Source: an uncultured Gammaproteobacteria bacterium | GTDB taxonomy: Bacteria > Pseudomonadota > Gammaproteobacteria > Pseudomonadales > UBA5518 | DNA length: 15,145 nucleotides | Assembly: GCA_903921135.1 (NCBI GenBank) | Contig: CAIXOY010000144.1 | Location: 1-15,145 of the forward strand | Direction of reading: 5' to 3' | Part shown: positions 7,034 through 13,270 of the stretch, one piece after another | How positions within the stretch are numbered: the first letter of the stretch is position 1 | How the letters are laid out: each line of letters opens with the position of its first letter | Notes under the pieces: model-generated | Told to the model about the DNA's origin: nothing | Seen by the model: only the letters and a program-made list of their open reading frames with translations | Database searches by the model: none | Position numbers and translations under genes: made by a program

Positions 7034-8416
7034 TCAGGCCGACAGCGAACGGTAAAGATTCTTGTAGTCTTCGTGCATATCTGGGTCTGAGTCTCTTAAC
7101 TCTTTGATTTTCCTGCATGCATGAAGCACGGTCGTGTGATCTCTGCCACCAAAGCTGTCACCAATCTCAGGGAGGCTGTGATTGGTGAGCTCCTTGGCCA
7201 AGGCCATCGCGAGTTGCCGTGGACGCGCCACCGAGCGGCTGCGCCGGGCAGAGAGTAAATCAGAGAGCTTGATCTTGTAGTACTCCGCCACCGTGCGCTG
7301 GATGTTGTCCAGACTGATCTGCCGGTCCTGCAGCGCGAGAAGATCCTTCAGCGACTCCTTTACCAGGTCGATATCGATGCGGCGGTGGGTGAACTGGGCG
7401 CTCGCAATGACCCGCTTGAGTGCTCCCTCAAGCTCCCGGACGTTGGACTTGATGCGCTGCGCCACGAAAAACGCCGCATCGGCGGGCAAGTCCACGCCCG
7501 ATTGTTCCGCTTTCTTGAGCAGTATGGCGACACGGGTCTCGAGCTCCGGTGGCTCGACAGCTACCGTAAGGCCCCAACCGAAGCGGGACTTCAGCCGTTC
7601 CTCCAAGCCGTCGATTTCCTTGGGATAGCGGTCGCAGGTGAGGATCATCTGCTGCCCACCCTCGAGCAGGGCATTGAAGGTGTGGAAAAACTCCTCCTGC
7701 GAGCGCTCCTTGCCGGCAAAGAACTGGATATCGTCGATCAGCAAGGCGTCCACCGAACGGTAGTAGCGCTTGAAGTCGTTGATCTGATTCAACTGCAGCG
7801 CCTTGACCATATCCGCAACAAAACGCTCGGAGTGCAGGTAGACGATGCGCGCGTTGGGGTCGTTGGCGAGCAGGGCGTTACCAACGGCGTGCATCAGGTG
7901 GGTTTTACCGAGTCCCACACCGCCATAAATAAAGAGAGGGTTGTAGGCGCCACCCGGGTTCTGCGCCACCTGTTGGGCGGCCGCACGGGCAAGCTGGTTG
8001 CTCTTGCCCTCGACGAAATTCTGGAAGGTATAGCCCTCGATGAGGTAGTGGTGCTGCCGCACCGGAACCTCTGCCTCGACCTTTCTCGAGGGCGGCGCAG
8101 CTGCATCGAGTTCGGACCCACGCAGGACAGGTGAGGGCGCCAGGAGTCGCTCTGGCGGTTTTTTGTCCGTAGCTTCGCGGCCGGCGGCATCGAGCTGAAC
8201 ATGGGCGATGCGACCACCGGAGACCTCGCGGACGATCTGGCGGATGCGCTCGATGTACTTGTCGTGAACCCAGTCTTTTACAAACCGGTTGGGGGCAATC
8301 AGCTGCAGTTCATCCGCAGACTCCTGCGCACGCAGAGGCCTTATCCAGGTATTGAACTGCTGGGGGGGCATTTCGTCGCGCAGGAAGCTGCTGCAGCGCT
8401 GCCAGGTGACATCCAT
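7034..8416 (-). CDS. dnaA: Chromosomal replication initiator protein DnaA
   Basis: DnaA binds 9-bp boxes at oriC and, in the ATP form, unwinds the origin and recruits the helicase. From ATG at 8416 the product is 460 residues. Domain I is at about 1-90 (MDVTWQRC start, FNTWIRPL), with a variable linker at about 80-120. The AAA+ domain has Walker A GGVGLGKTH (165-173), Walker B LLIDDIQFF (225-233), an arginine finger in ERLKSRF (Arg278) and sensor II in NVRELEGAL (Arg327). Domain IV carries the box-recognition signature GGRDHTTVLHACRKI (423-437). The open frame extends upstream to 8569, but 8416 is chosen because AGGAAG lies 7 bp upstream and the extra 51 residues look unlike DnaA and cross the DnaA boxes. 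DnaA boxes 83-104 bp upstream suggest autoregulation. Confidence 0.98.
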   Translation of the reverse strand: MDVTWQRCSSFLRDEMPPQQFNTWIRPLRAQESADELQLIAPNRFVKDWVHDKYIERIRQIVREVSGGRIAHVQLDAAGREATDKKPPERLLAPSPVLRGSELDAAAPPSRKVEAEVPVRQHHYLIEGYTFQNFVEGKSNQLARAAAQQVAQNPGGAYNPLFIYGGVGLGKTHLMHAVGNALLANDPNARIVYLHSERFVADMVKALQLNQINDFKRYYRSVDALLIDDIQFFAGKERSQEEFFHTFNALLEGGQQMILTCDRYPKEIDGLEERLKSRFGWGLTVAVEPPELETRVAILLKKAEQSGVDLPADAAFFVAQRIKSNVRELEGALKRVIASAQFTHRRIDIDLVKESLKDLLALQDRQISLDNIQRTVAEYYKIKLSDLLSARRSRSVARPRQLAMALAKELTNHSLPEIGDSFGGRDHTTVLHACRKIKELRDSDPDMHEDYKNLYRSLSA

Positions 8417-8423
8417 CCAAACG

Positions 8424-8429
8424 CTTCCT
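8424..8429 (-). promoter_or_regulatory. Ribosome binding site deciding the dnaA start
   Basis: AGGAAG on the minus strand lies 7 bp before ATG 8416. It supports the 460-residue DnaA rather than the longer open frame starting at 8569. Confidence 0.75.
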
Positions 8430-8498
8430 AGATACCGCAAGTGATCATGTTCCGGGCCTTGTCTTATGCGTGGAAAACCCGGGACGCGCATTCTAACG

Positions 8499-8507
8499 TT
8501 GTCCACA
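8499..8507 (+). promoter_or_regulatory. Near-consensus DnaA box
   Basis: TTGTCCACA differs from TTATCCACA by one base. It lies 4 bp from the consensus box at 8512, in the same orientation, so the two could bind DnaA cooperatively. Confidence 0.6.
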
Positions 8508-8511
8508 GGTC

Positions 8512-8520
8512 TTATCCACA
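8512..8520 (+). promoter_or_regulatory. Consensus DnaA box
   Basis: TTATCCACA is an exact match to the strong DnaA box. It adjoins the AT-rich tract that begins at 8527 and lies in the dnaA upstream region, where it could serve both initiation and repression of dnaA. Confidence 0.88.
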
Positions 8521-8526
8521 CCGCGC

Positions 8527-8580
8527 AAAAAGAAATTTGTGTTTCTCGTAACCTATTGTTTATAAACAATTAAAAATCTC
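8527..8580. other. AT-rich tract, candidate DNA unwinding element
   Basis: By hand count this tract has 12 G or C in 54 bases (22%), in a window that is otherwise clearly GC-rich. It lies between the two inverted consensus DnaA boxes and includes the 16-bp perfect palindrome ATTGTTTATAAACAAT (8555-8570). It is the best candidate for the site where the strands first open. The minus strand here also includes TATAAA, which could be part of a dnaA promoter, but no convincing -35 element was found. Confidence 0.6.
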
Positions 8581-8630
8581 TCCCGCCTGTGGAGGAACAT
8601 CAGAGAGGTGGCCGGAGAGATTGATGATTC

Positions 8631-8639
8631 TGTGGATAA
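8631..8639 (-). promoter_or_regulatory. Consensus DnaA box, opposite orientation
   Basis: TGTGGATAA is the exact complement of TTATCCACA. It faces the box at 8512-8520 across the AT-rich tract and is directly followed by a second AT-rich stretch (8642-8660, 3 G/C in 19). Confidence 0.88.
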
Positions 8640-8742
8640 CCTGTTTGTATATTATTGATACCCTGTGCACCTCGAGCGCGTTGGAACCCGGTGCAACCCA
8701 AGGCATCAGCGGGATTTCCCCATCACGCCCACCTGACACCCA

Positions 8743-8763
8743 CATGTTCTGAACAAGAACATG
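8743..8763. repeat. Inverted repeat in the origin region
   Basis: CATGTTCT (8743-8750) and AGAACATG (8756-8763) are perfect 8-bp arms around the 5-bp spacer GAACA. It could be a regulator operator or a small hairpin. There is no T-run to support a terminator, and it does not match the CTGT-N8-ACAG LexA pattern. Confidence 0.45.
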
Positions 8764-8789
8764 CCTTTTGCTTCAAGGACTTCAGGAAG

Positions 8790-8798
8790 TTGTCCACA
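8790..8798 (+). promoter_or_regulatory. Near-consensus DnaA box, distal
   Basis: TTGTCCACA is the same 9-mer as at 8499-8507, one base from consensus. It is about 150 bp rightward from the consensus box at 8631, toward rpmH. Confidence 0.5.
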
Positions 8799-8925
8799 AG
8801 CACGCCCATATCCCCACCCAACCATGCTGGAGACCATCCTCCGAACGCAGCACCCCGCCCCCAGGCGGAAATCTGGCGCGCCCGGACGAACTGGAAAATT
8901 CCCGGCAGCTACCGACACCGACGGG

Positions 8926-8955
8926 TTTACCCGGACATGCCGCGTTAACTAGACT
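8926..8955 (+). promoter_or_regulatory. Candidate rpmH promoter
   Basis: TTTACC (8926-8931) and TAGACT (8950-8955) are separated by 18 bp, each matching four of six sigma70 consensus bases. Transcription would start near 8962 and give a leader of about 46 bases before rpmH. The leader region contains the pairing GACCCC (8958-8963) with GGGGTC (8986-8991), which competes with a shorter CCCC-tcttt-GGGG hairpin. No better promoter was found upstream of rpmH. Confidence 0.35.
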
Positions 8956-9007
8956 GCGACCCCTTTTGTTTCAGCCCCCCTCTTTGGGGTCTCAAGGCAG
9001 CACGTCC

Positions 9008-9142
9008 ATGAAGCGCACATTCCAGCCCAGCAATCTCAAGCGCAAGCGCACCCACGGTTTCCGTGCACGCATGGCAACCCGCAACGGCCGCATCGTCCTT
9101 GCGCGTCGCCGTGCCAAAGGGCGCAAGCGCCTCACGGCCTGA
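9008..9142 (+). CDS. rpmH: 50S ribosomal protein L34
   Basis: L34 is a small, very basic protein of the large ribosomal subunit. The 44-residue product begins MKRTFQPSNLKRKRTHGF, includes RMATRNGR and RRAKGRKRL, and ends in Thr-Ala; length and sequence are fully typical. The frame stays open upstream as far as 8768, but ATG at 9008 is the conserved start. The best upstream ribosome site is AAGG at about eleven bases, which is only moderate. It is the first gene of the rightward run from oriC, 23 bp before rnpA, the near-universal rpmH-rnpA pairing. The dnaA-rpmH divergence across the origin is the main landmark identifying the replication origin in this window. Confidence 0.98.
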   Translation: MKRTFQPSNLKRKRTHGFRARMATRNGRIVLARRRAKGRKRLTA

Positions 9143-9165
9143 GTCTCCGGGCCTCGCGCGGATGC

Positions 9166-9564
9166 ATGGGCATCTCACGCTTTCCCAGAGAGGCGAGACT
9201 GCTCAAGCCCGCCGAATTCAAGAGCGTCTTCGACAATCCGCCACTGCGCTTTTCTGCCGGGGAGATCGTCCTCCTCGCCAGACCCGGTCAGACGTGTTCT
9301 CCCCGCCTGGGGGTGGTGGCGCCGAAGAAGGCGTGCCGCCTCGCCACCGGGAGAAACCGCTTCAAGCGGCAAGTTCGCGAGTCCTACCGTTTGCGCCAAC
9401 AGGTGCTTGCCGGTCTCGACATCGTCGTCATGGCGCGAAACGGCATTGCTGATCTGGACAACGCAGGCATCAGGCAGCGGCTGGACACCTTATGGACCCG
9501 ACTCCTCAAGCGCGCGCCATCGGTCCTGGCATCTCACTCCCTGTCAGAGCCCTCCTCGGGCTGA
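9166..9564 (+). CDS. rnpA: Ribonuclease P protein component
   Basis: RnpA is the protein cofactor of RNase P, which removes the 5' leader from tRNA precursors with its catalytic RNA. The product has 132 residues. The family's RNR signature is clear as RNRFKRQVRESYR (63-75), after LGVVAPKKACRLATG, and the N-terminal FPREARLLKPAEFKSVF block is also typical. The last ~15 residues form a low-complexity Ser/Leu/Pro tail. The ribosome site before ATG 9166 is weak, and no other in-frame start is better. The final 73 bp of the gene also encode the beginning of yidD in another frame. The RNA subunit gene (rnpB) is not in the window. Confidence 0.96.
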   Translation: MGISRFPREARLLKPAEFKSVFDNPPLRFSAGEIVLLARPGQTCSPRLGVVAPKKACRLATGRNRFKRQVRESYRLRQQVLAGLDIVVMARNGIADLDNAGIRQRLDTLWTRLLKRAPSVLASHSLSEPSSG

Positions 9565-9788
9565 TCCGCTTTTACCGCTTCTTCCTGAGCCCCATCTTCG
9601 GGCGCCACTGCAGGTTCCACCCAACCTGTTCCCTGTACGGCTACGATGCCCTGCTGGAACACGGCGCCCTGCGCGGAACCGGGCTCACGATCTGGCGACT
9701 CGCCCGCTGTCATCCGTGGGCCGAGGGCGGTTACGATCCCGTCCCGCCACGCCACCCTGAAACCTGTACCACGGACACGCCAGACTGA
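9492..9788 (+). CDS. yidD: Membrane protein insertion efficiency factor YidD
   Basis: YidD is a small membrane-associated protein that improves YidC-dependent insertion of inner-membrane proteins. The 98-residue product has the family core from about residue 18: LLGLIRFYRFFLSP, then CRFHPTCSLY with Cys40 and Cys46, and LARCHPWAEGGYDPVP with Cys73. The usual YidD core begins near its own start codon. Here the only usable start is ATG 9492, which adds about 17 poorly conserved residues and places 73 bp inside rnpA. The stop overlaps the yidC start as TGATG at 9786-9790, indicating translational coupling. The order rnpA-yidD-yidC is the standard arrangement. Family assignment is secure; the exact N-terminus is less so. 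Confidence 0.93.
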   Translation: MDPTPQARAIGPGISLPVRALLGLIRFYRFFLSPIFGRHCRFHPTCSLYGYDALLEHGALRGTGLTIWRLARCHPWAEGGYDPVPPRHPETCTTDTPD

Positions 9789-11530
9789 TGGACATCCAGC
9801 GCTACGCACTCATGATCGCCCTGGCGCTCGTCGGCTGGATGACGCTGGTCGAATGGAACACCTTCCGGCTGGAGCATGCTCAGAAACCGGCCACCGTGCA
9901 GGCGGCGCCCGTTCAGGCTGCGCCGCTGGAGAACACAGCCGCTCCGGCGCCCACCGATATCGCATCTGCACCACAGCTTGCCGCGCCATCCGACCTGCCT
10001 TCCGTACATGCACCCGAGCCCGCTGTCGTGGCACAGCCTGCCGCAAAAACAGACTCCGATACCGTCCATATCAGCACAGATACCCTGCAACTCGAGATAT
10101 CGCTGTCAGGCGGGGACATCGTGGCCGTCTCACTGCCGAAATTCCACGCCGAGCTTGGCAGGACGGACCTCCCGTTCCGCCTTCTGCAGCAAACGGCTGA
10201 CCGCAACTACACCGCACAAAGCGGGCTTGTCGGACCCGACGGCACAGACACGGCCAAAGGGCGTCCGCGTTTCACCAGCGCGAAAACCTCCTGGGCACTC
10301 GCAGACGGCGAAGACACACTTGTGGTCACGCTCGAGCATGCGACCGGCACGGGCATCGCAATCCTGAAGCGTTACACGTTCAAACGCGGCTCCTATGTCT
10401 CTGATCTCGAGTACACGATCGAAAACCGCAGCACCAAAAACTGGCAAGCCGCTCTCTTCGGGCAACTGCGTCGTGACAGCAGCCCGGATCCGAGCGCCAC
10501 GGGCGGAGCGCTGGGGATACAGCCTTTCGTTGGCTTCGCGAGCCGGACGGTTGAAGAGAAATACCTCAAACACAGTTTCGACTCGCTCCCTGAGGAACCC
10601 TACAACGCGCAAACTGCAGGCGGGTGGATCGCGCTCGTACAGCACTACTTCGTGAGCGCGTGGATACCGGTTGACTCGCAGACCAACCGCATCGACATGT
10701 TGCACAGCGATTCGGGGTTCAACATCGCGCGGTTCACCAGTCCCCTGGTGACCGTGCAACCCGGAGCGACAGCGACACTCGGCGCACGCTTCTACGCGGG
10801 CCCCAAAGACCAGTACCGCCTCTTCGACATTTCGCCAGGCCTTGACCTGACAGTCGACTACGGCTGGCTGTGGTGGATCGCGCAGCCCTTGTTCGCGCTG
10901 CTCTACTTCTTTGCCACGGGCAAGTTGCACGCCTTCGGACAAGTGATCGAAATCGGTGGCGGAGCCGGCAACTGGGGCGTCGCCATCATTCTTCTTACAC
11001 TGCTGGTGAAGGGCGCCTTCTTCCACCTTTCCGCAGCCAGTTACAGATCCATGGCGAAGATGCGCAAGCTGCAACCGAAAATGCTCGAGCTGCGCGACCG
11101 CTACGGAGACGACCGCCAGAAGCTCTCGCAGGAAACGATGGATCTCTACCGAAAGGAGAAAGTGAACCCGCTCGGCGGTTGCCTGCCCATCCTGATCCAG
11201 ATGCCGGTGTTCCTGTCGCTGTACTGGGTACTGCTGGAGAGCGTGGAATTGCGCCAGGCCCCACTGGGCGCCTGGATCCACGATCTGTCCGTGATGGACC
11301 CTTACTTCGTGCTGCCACTGCTGATGGGCGCGTCGATGTACTACCAGCAGAAACTGAACCCCCCGCCGCCTGATCCCATGCAGGCAAAGGTGATGCAGTT
11401 CATGCCGATCATCTTCACGGTGTTCTTCCTGTTCTTCCCTGCAGGCCTGGTGCTGTACTGGCTGGTAAACAACCTGCTGTCGATATCGCAGCAATGGGTC
11501 ATCACCCGGCAGATCGAGCGTGAAAACTGA
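9788..11530 (+). CDS. yidC: Membrane protein insertase YidC
   Basis: YidC inserts and folds inner-membrane proteins, alone or with SecYEG. The product has 580 residues. A first membrane segment lies at about 6-23. An Ala/Pro-rich linker (about 33-87) leads to the periplasmic P1 domain (about 90-350), and the conserved 60KD_IMP core with further membrane segments spans about 355-575. Core landmarks include YRSMAKMRKLQPKM (419-432), KEKVNPLGGCLPILIQMPVF (456-475), SVELRQAPLGAWIHDLS (485-501) and PAGLVLYWLVNNLLSI (551-566). Lys408 sits where E. coli has the hydrophilic-groove Arg366 by my alignment; relatives such as Pseudomonas also appear to have Lys there. The tail ends shortly after the last helix, without a long basic extension. 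It is coupled to yidD by a one-base overlap and followed after 3 bp by mnmE. Confidence 0.97.
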   Translation: MDIQRYALMIALALVGWMTLVEWNTFRLEHAQKPATVQAAPVQAAPLENTAAPAPTDIASAPQLAAPSDLPSVHAPEPAVVAQPAAKTDSDTVHISTDTLQLEISLSGGDIVAVSLPKFHAELGRTDLPFRLLQQTADRNYTAQSGLVGPDGTDTAKGRPRFTSAKTSWALADGEDTLVVTLEHATGTGIAILKRYTFKRGSYVSDLEYTIENRSTKNWQAALFGQLRRDSSPDPSATGGALGIQPFVGFASRTVEEKYLKHSFDSLPEEPYNAQTAGGWIALVQHYFVSAWIPVDSQTNRIDMLHSDSGFNIARFTSPLVTVQPGATATLGARFYAGPKDQYRLFDISPGLDLTVDYGWLWWIAQPLFALLYFFATGKLHAFGQVIEIGGGAGNWGVAIILLTLLVKGAFFHLSAASYRSMAKMRKLQPKMLELRDRYGDDRQKLSQETMDLYRKEKVNPLGGCLPILIQMPVFLSLYWVLLESVELRQAPLGAWIHDLSVMDPYFVLPLLMGASMYYQQKLNPPPPDPMQAKVMQFMPIIFTVFFLFFPAGLVLYWLVNNLLSISQQWVITRQIEREN

Positions 11531-11533
11531 TCC

Positions 11534-12904
11534 ATGAGCAAGCCCGCAACGCGCCCGGAGACGATCGCTGCCATCGCGACCGCACCGGGACGCGGCGGGA
11601 TCGGCATCGTCAGAGTCGCTGGACCTGAGGCGCGCCGCATAGCCCTCACCATCACGGGTAAAACACCCGCAGCACGCACTGCAACGCTGGCGTCTTTCCG
11701 CGATGCGACCGGAGAGGCGATCGACTCCGGCATCGTTGTGTTTTTCCCGGCACCTGCAAGTTTCACCGGGGATGACATCATCGAACTCCAGGGTCATGGC
11801 GGGCCCGTGGTGCTGGATATGCTCCTTGACCGCACTCTCGCCCTGGGCGCACGCATGGCGCGACCCGGCGAATTCAGCGAACGGGCCTATCTGAACGGCA
11901 AGATCGATCTCGCTCAGGCCGAAGCCATCGCCGATCTGATCGACAGCGCAAGCCGTGAAGCCGCACGGAGCGCATCGCGCAGCATGCACGGTGCGTTTTC
12001 CGAGCGGGTCGACGCACTGGTCGAGGAACTCACACACCTCAGGATCTTCGTCGAAGCGTGCATTGATTTTCCGGAGGAGGAGATCGACCTGCTCAGGGAC
12101 TCGGACACGCAGGCGCGCATCGCTTCACTGCTCTCATCGATTGCGGAAACGGTGTCGGTTGCACGGACCGGGCAGCTGTTGCGCGATGGCATACACGTGC
12201 TTCTGGCAGGAAAACCGAACGCGGGCAAATCGAGCCTGCTGAACGCTCTGGCTGGCAGCAATATAGCTATTGTCAGCTCCACAGCGGGTACCACGCGGGA
12301 TCTGGTACGCGAACGCATCCTGATCGATGGCATGGCCGTGCACATCACCGACACCGCAGGGCTGCGTGAGAGCCCCGATGACATCGAACGGGAAGGCATA
12401 CGGCGGGCGCTGAAGGAAGCCGAAACCACGGATCTTCTGATACTCGTCATGGACAGCTGCAGCCCGGAAGCACCGGAAGACGTCCTCACAGATCACTTCC
12501 TTGGTCTCCAAGCCCCGCTTCCGCAGATCTGTGTGGTTCTGAACAAGTGCGATCTGAGCGGTATACCAGCGGGAGAACGCGATGCATCGGGCATGTCGTG
12601 TGTCGCTGTATCCGCACTGACGAGTGAAGGCATGGACTCCTTGCGGAAGATCATCAGCCGAATGGCGGGTTTCACCCCGGTTGAAGGCGGTAACTTCAGT
12701 GCGAGGCGACGTCACCTGGATGCCCTCTCCAGAGCGCGGACTGCACTTCTGGATGCACAAGCCAATCTCCTCTCGAGAGCCGGTGCCGAGTTGATGGCAG
12801 AAGACCTGCGTCTTGCACAACAGTCTCTCGGTGACATCACGGGCAAGCTCAGCCCGGATGAGCTTCTGGGAAAGATCTTTGCGAGCTTCTGCATCGGCAA
12901 ATAA
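11534..12904 (+). CDS. mnmE: tRNA modification GTPase MnmE
   Basis: MnmE, with MnmG, adds the (carboxymethyl)aminomethyl group at C5 of the wobble uridine in certain tRNAs, using a folate-derived carbon, FAD and GTP hydrolysis. The product has 456 residues. The N-terminal folate-binding domain begins ETIAAIATAPGRGGIGIVRV and includes PGEFSERAYLNGKIDL (111-126). The GTPase domain shows G1 GKPNAGKSS (226-234), the TAGTTRD switch (250-256), G3 DTAG (273-276) and G4 NKCD (337-340). The protein ends in the invariant FCIGK, whose Cys452 is needed for modification. The start lies 3 bp after yidC with no strong ribosome site, consistent with coupling. Its partner mnmG follows after a 366-bp gap and probably has its own promoter. 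Confidence 0.98.
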   Translation: MSKPATRPETIAAIATAPGRGGIGIVRVAGPEARRIALTITGKTPAARTATLASFRDATGEAIDSGIVVFFPAPASFTGDDIIELQGHGGPVVLDMLLDRTLALGARMARPGEFSERAYLNGKIDLAQAEAIADLIDSASREAARSASRSMHGAFSERVDALVEELTHLRIFVEACIDFPEEEIDLLRDSDTQARIASLLSSIAETVSVARTGQLLRDGIHVLLAGKPNAGKSSLLNALAGSNIAIVSSTAGTTRDLVRERILIDGMAVHITDTAGLRESPDDIEREGIRRALKEAETTDLLILVMDSCSPEAPEDVLTDHFLGLQAPLPQICVVLNKCDLSGIPAGERDASGMSCVAVSALTSEGMDSLRKIISRMAGFTPVEGGNFSARRRHLDALSRARTALLDAQANLLSRAGAELMAEDLRLAQQSLGDITGKLSPDELLGKIFASFCIGK

Positions 12905-12954
12905 CCCGTGCACAGCCTGTGGATGGCGCCGGTGATGGCGTGTGGATCAAACGT

Positions 12955-13075
12955 CCCAAGCGCAAGCCTCACAGCAAGAACCACGTTTCATGCACACCTC
13001 GTCCACTGCCCGCACAGAGCATCCACGCTGCGCCCACACAGACTTTCCCCTACCGCAACTGATTGATCGGAAACA
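12955..13075 (+). terminator. C-rich, G-poor region after mnmE, candidate Rho-dependent terminator
   Basis: By hand count 12961-13080 has 48 C and 20 G on the + strand, while the coding strands around it are far more balanced. A long C-over-G, weakly structured stretch directly after a stop codon is the classic appearance of a Rho utilisation site, and no intrinsic hairpin plus T-run follows mnmE. The same interval carries DnaA-box-like 9-mers, so an origin-related role is an alternative. Confidence 0.35.
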
Positions 13076-13214
13076 CCTTTTAAGGCTTCTCCACAGCACC
13101 GGCTGCCCTCTTCAGTAACAGCATCCTCGTATCCTCTCCTTCCCGGGAGAGAAATATCCTTGAATGATTGGAAGATCCCGGGCAGAGCGACCAAAATTCC
13201 CTGTGGTCGAATTC

Positions 13215-13243
13215 TGAACACCGGCGGAAGCGGCAGATATACT
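13215..13243 (+). promoter_or_regulatory. Candidate mnmG promoter
   Basis: TGAACA (13215-13220, four of six) and TATACT (13238-13243, five of six) are separated by 17 bp, a good sigma70 arrangement. Transcription would begin near 13250, about 20 bases before the GTG start. In E. coli transcription from the corresponding gidA promoter influences the adjacent oriC; whether that applies here is unknown. Confidence 0.5.
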
Positions 13244-13258
13244 GCCCGGCCCTTTTTC

Positions 13259-13263
13259 GGGAG
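13259..13263 (+). promoter_or_regulatory. Ribosome binding site supporting the GTG start of mnmG
   Basis: GGGAG lies 7 bp before GTG 13271. It supports this start together with the protein alignment, in which key cysteines fall at the same numbers as in E. coli MnmG. Confidence 0.7.
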
Positions 13264-13270
13264 CAGCAAC

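Larger units (their letters stand above)
8417..9007. other. oriC: Probable chromosomal replication origin (oriC)
   Basis: This 591-bp gap between divergent dnaA and rpmH is the oriC position in Pseudomonas-type gammaproteobacteria. From the dnaA side it holds a near-consensus DnaA box (8499-8507), a consensus box (8512-8520), a tract with 12 G/C in 54 bases (8527-8580), a consensus box in opposite orientation (8631-8639), a second AT-rich stretch (8642-8660), an 8-bp-arm inverted repeat (8743-8763), a near-consensus box (8790-8798), a C-rich stretch and a probable rpmH promoter. I saw only one GATC (8443-8446), so a Dam/SeqA-regulated enterobacterial layout is unlikely. Short open frames across the gap have no recognisable product and I do not call them genes. 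Confidence 0.82.

Noticed and set aside
7034..8569. Longer DnaA of 511 residues starting at 8569
   Set aside because: The additional 51 residues do not resemble DnaA, the extension crosses the consensus DnaA box, and a good ribosome site directs the start at 8416.
8655..8948. Possible 97-codon gene on the + strand in the origin gap
   Set aside because: No family resemblance, no ribosome site, and it crosses a DnaA-like box, the inverted repeat and the rpmH promoter candidate.
10130..12037. Very long open frame (635 codons) on the - strand opposite yidC and mnmE
   Set aside because: It is antisense to both genes, and its composition (rich in Arg, Gln, His, Cys) is typical of a GC-rich shadow frame. 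yidC and mnmE explain the sequence fully.
12189..12204. CACGTG core in mnmE as a parS
   Set aside because: The flanks do not match TGTT...AACA; it is a chance hexamer.
13134..13151. CTCTCC...GGAGAG inverted repeat before mnmG as an intrinsic terminator
   Set aside because: The stem is only six base pairs with a six-base loop and no T-run follows on either strand.
12988..13269. Possible 93-codon gene on the - strand in the mnmE-mnmG gap
   Set aside because: No recognisable domain, no convincing ribosome site, and its start lies on top of the mnmG ribosome binding site. Lack of stops reflects base composition.
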